Below, piece after piece: positions 63,058 through 64,000 of a stretch of 64,000 nucleotides of DNA (position 1 is its first letter; the number at the start of each line of letters is the position of its first letter). The notes beneath the pieces were generated by a model. The model did no database searches. It worked only from the letters and a program-made list of their open reading frames with translations, and was not told the DNA's origin. The stretch comes from JABDMH01 sp965223165 (GTDB taxonomy: Bacteria; Bacteroidota; Bacteroidia; Chitinophagales; Saprospiraceae), in assembly GCA_965223165.1 (NCBI GenBank), contig CBDCVQ010000007.1, positions 434,001 to 498,000 of the forward strand. The letters are read 5' to 3'. Position numbers and translations under genes: made by a program.

Positions 63058-64000
63058 GAGATGCCTTGACCCTCGCCCTTCATTTTTTCCGCGTTCTCCG
63101 CTACTTGCAAGGCTTCTAGTATGTCGTCGATGGCACCCTCCACCACCTTGTCCAGGCTGTACAAGGTAAGATTGATGCGATGGTCGGTCACCCGATTTTG
63201 CGGATAGTTATAGGTTCTGATCTTGTCCGATCGATCCCCGCTGCCCACCAGTGATCGACGCTTGGCGGCCTGCTCGCTCTCGTACTGTCGTCGACGCTCG
63301 GCATGGATCTTTTGATAAAGGCGCTGGATCGCAATCTCCCGATTCTTGATCTGGGAGCGGCCATCGGTGCTTTCCGCCACAATGCCGGTCGGTAGATGGG
63401 TAAATCGAACGCCCGACTCCGTCTTGTTGACATGCTGCCCACCCGCTCCGCTCGATCGAAAGGTGTCTACCTTGAGGTCGGACTTTTTGATGTCGACATC
63501 CTCCATCTCCAGCTTGGGCATGACCACCACGGTGGCCGCCGAGGTATGCACCCGGCCCTGAGACTCGGTCTGGGGCACCCGCTGTACCCGATGGGCGCCC
63601 GACTCAAACTTGAGCTTGCCAAATACGTCTTTGCCCGATATCTCCAGGACAATCTTATTGTAGCCGCCCACGGTACCCTCGTTGACATGCAAGATCTCTT
63701 GCTTCCACCCCTGCCTTTCAAAATACTTGGAGTACATACGATACAGGTCGCCGGCAAAAATGCTGGCTTCATCCCCCCCGGTGCCCGAGCGAATCTCAAA
63801 GATCACGTCTTTGGCATCATCCGGATCCTTGGGGATCAGGAGGAGCTTGATCTCCGCCTCCATCAGCTCACGCTCAGGCAGCAGGTTGTCTAGCTCCTCC
63901 TGTGCCATCTGCTTCATGTCTGCATCGGGTTCTTGCAGCATCTCCTTGGCGGTGTCGATGTTTGACAGGAGATCCCGATACCGATGGTAGACCGAGACGA
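63054..64000 (-). CDS. prfA: Peptide chain release factor 1, C-terminal part
   Basis: This gene, cut by the right edge of the window, encodes RF1, which ends translation at UAA and UAG. Visible features are the GGQ motif (SSGAGGQHVNKTESGVRFTH) that enters the peptidyl-transferase centre, and the PxT stop-codon reading tripeptide (HRVQRVPQTESQGRVHTS, here PQT where many have PAT or PVT). The frame is open to position 64000 (VYHRYRDLLSNIDTAKEM), so the start lies outside. About 314 of roughly 360 residues are present. The next gene, an ankyrin protein, overlaps its stop by 4 bases. Confidence 0.94.
   Translation of the reverse strand, partial: VSVYHRYRDLLSNIDTAKEMLQEPDADMKQMAQEELDNLLPERELMEAEIKLLLIPKDPDDAKDVIFEIRSGTGGDEASIFAGDLYRMYSKYFERQGWKQEILHVNEGTVGGYNKIVLEISGKDVFGKLKFESGAHRVQRVPQTESQGRVHTSAATVVVMPKLEMEDVDIKKSDLKVDTFRSSGAGGQHVNKTESGVRFTHLPTGIVAESTDGRSQIKNREIAIQRLYQKIHAERRRQYESEQAAKRRSLVGSGDRSDKIRTYNYPQNRVTDHRINLTLYSLDKVVEGAIDDILEALQVAENAEKMKGEGQGIS

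Overview
The window reads as chromosome from a free-living, probably marine, member of the Bacteroidota (Saprospiria/Lewinella-like). The evidence is two SusC/SusD pairs, type IX secretion (T9SS) C-terminal sorting domains, an AraC-controlled polysaccharide utilisation locus (PUL) with sulfatases, several cyclase-TPR regulators, DUF6090-like membrane proteins and weak Shine-Dalgarno sequences. No database search was possible, so taxonomy and family names rest on motif recognition.

1-2.6 kb holds the end of a sulfotransferase-like gene, an amidase and an AHSA1-like protein, followed by a ModA-like gene remnant. 3.0-17.5 kb is one coherent PUL: AraC regulator, enolase-superfamily dehydratase/cycloisomerase, SusC, SusD, terminator, sulfatase, GntP-type sugar-acid permease, GH127 beta-L-arabinofuranosidase and a second sulfatase lipoprotein, all on the + strand. 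Three of its intergenic gaps carry the same direct-repeat site (GGRTAAAATAMTGC-N8-GGTAA-like, half-sites 21 bp apart, a TTTG box about 40 bp further on). This looks like the operator of the adjacent AraC protein and is the most useful new signal in the window. The likely chemistry is import of a sulfated, L-arabinose-containing glycan, desulfation, removal of arabinofuranose, and uptake and dehydration or cycloisomerisation of a sugar acid.

17.5-25.6 kb carries a membrane glycosyltransferase-like protein, a PhoX/DUF839 protein with both a Tat signal and a T9SS-like tail, a secreted protein, a MerR-TipAS regulator, a 0.9 kb GC-rich array of about 200-bp repeats, and an exported RraA-like protein. 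25.7-26.8 kb is a frameshifted CBM9-like pseudogene.

27-47 kb is rich in signalling genes: a hydrolase lipoprotein, two class III cyclase-TolB-TPR proteins, a cyclase remnant, an orphan SusC/SusD pair, a cyclase-ATPase-TPR protein, a TolB-TPR membrane protein and three DUF6090-like single-pass membrane proteins. 47.9-52.5 kb has a PQQ dehydrogenase with a cytochrome c tail and an APC transporter-UspA fusion.

53.0-57.1 kb is a degraded accessory island bounded by copies of the 3' end of a tRNA-Gln gene. It contains a MITE-like element, toxin-antitoxin fragments (broken antitoxin/VapC, truncated HigA-like, HicB-like) and a frameshifted T9SS cargo gene. 57.2-64 kb returns to housekeeping-like genes (Hsp20, odhB, prfA) but contains an 18.5-unit array of 59-61-bp repeats. 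Two small dispersed non-coding repeat families (17.65/53.65 kb and 38.0/47.5 kb) and many gene remnants indicate active turnover of accessory DNA.
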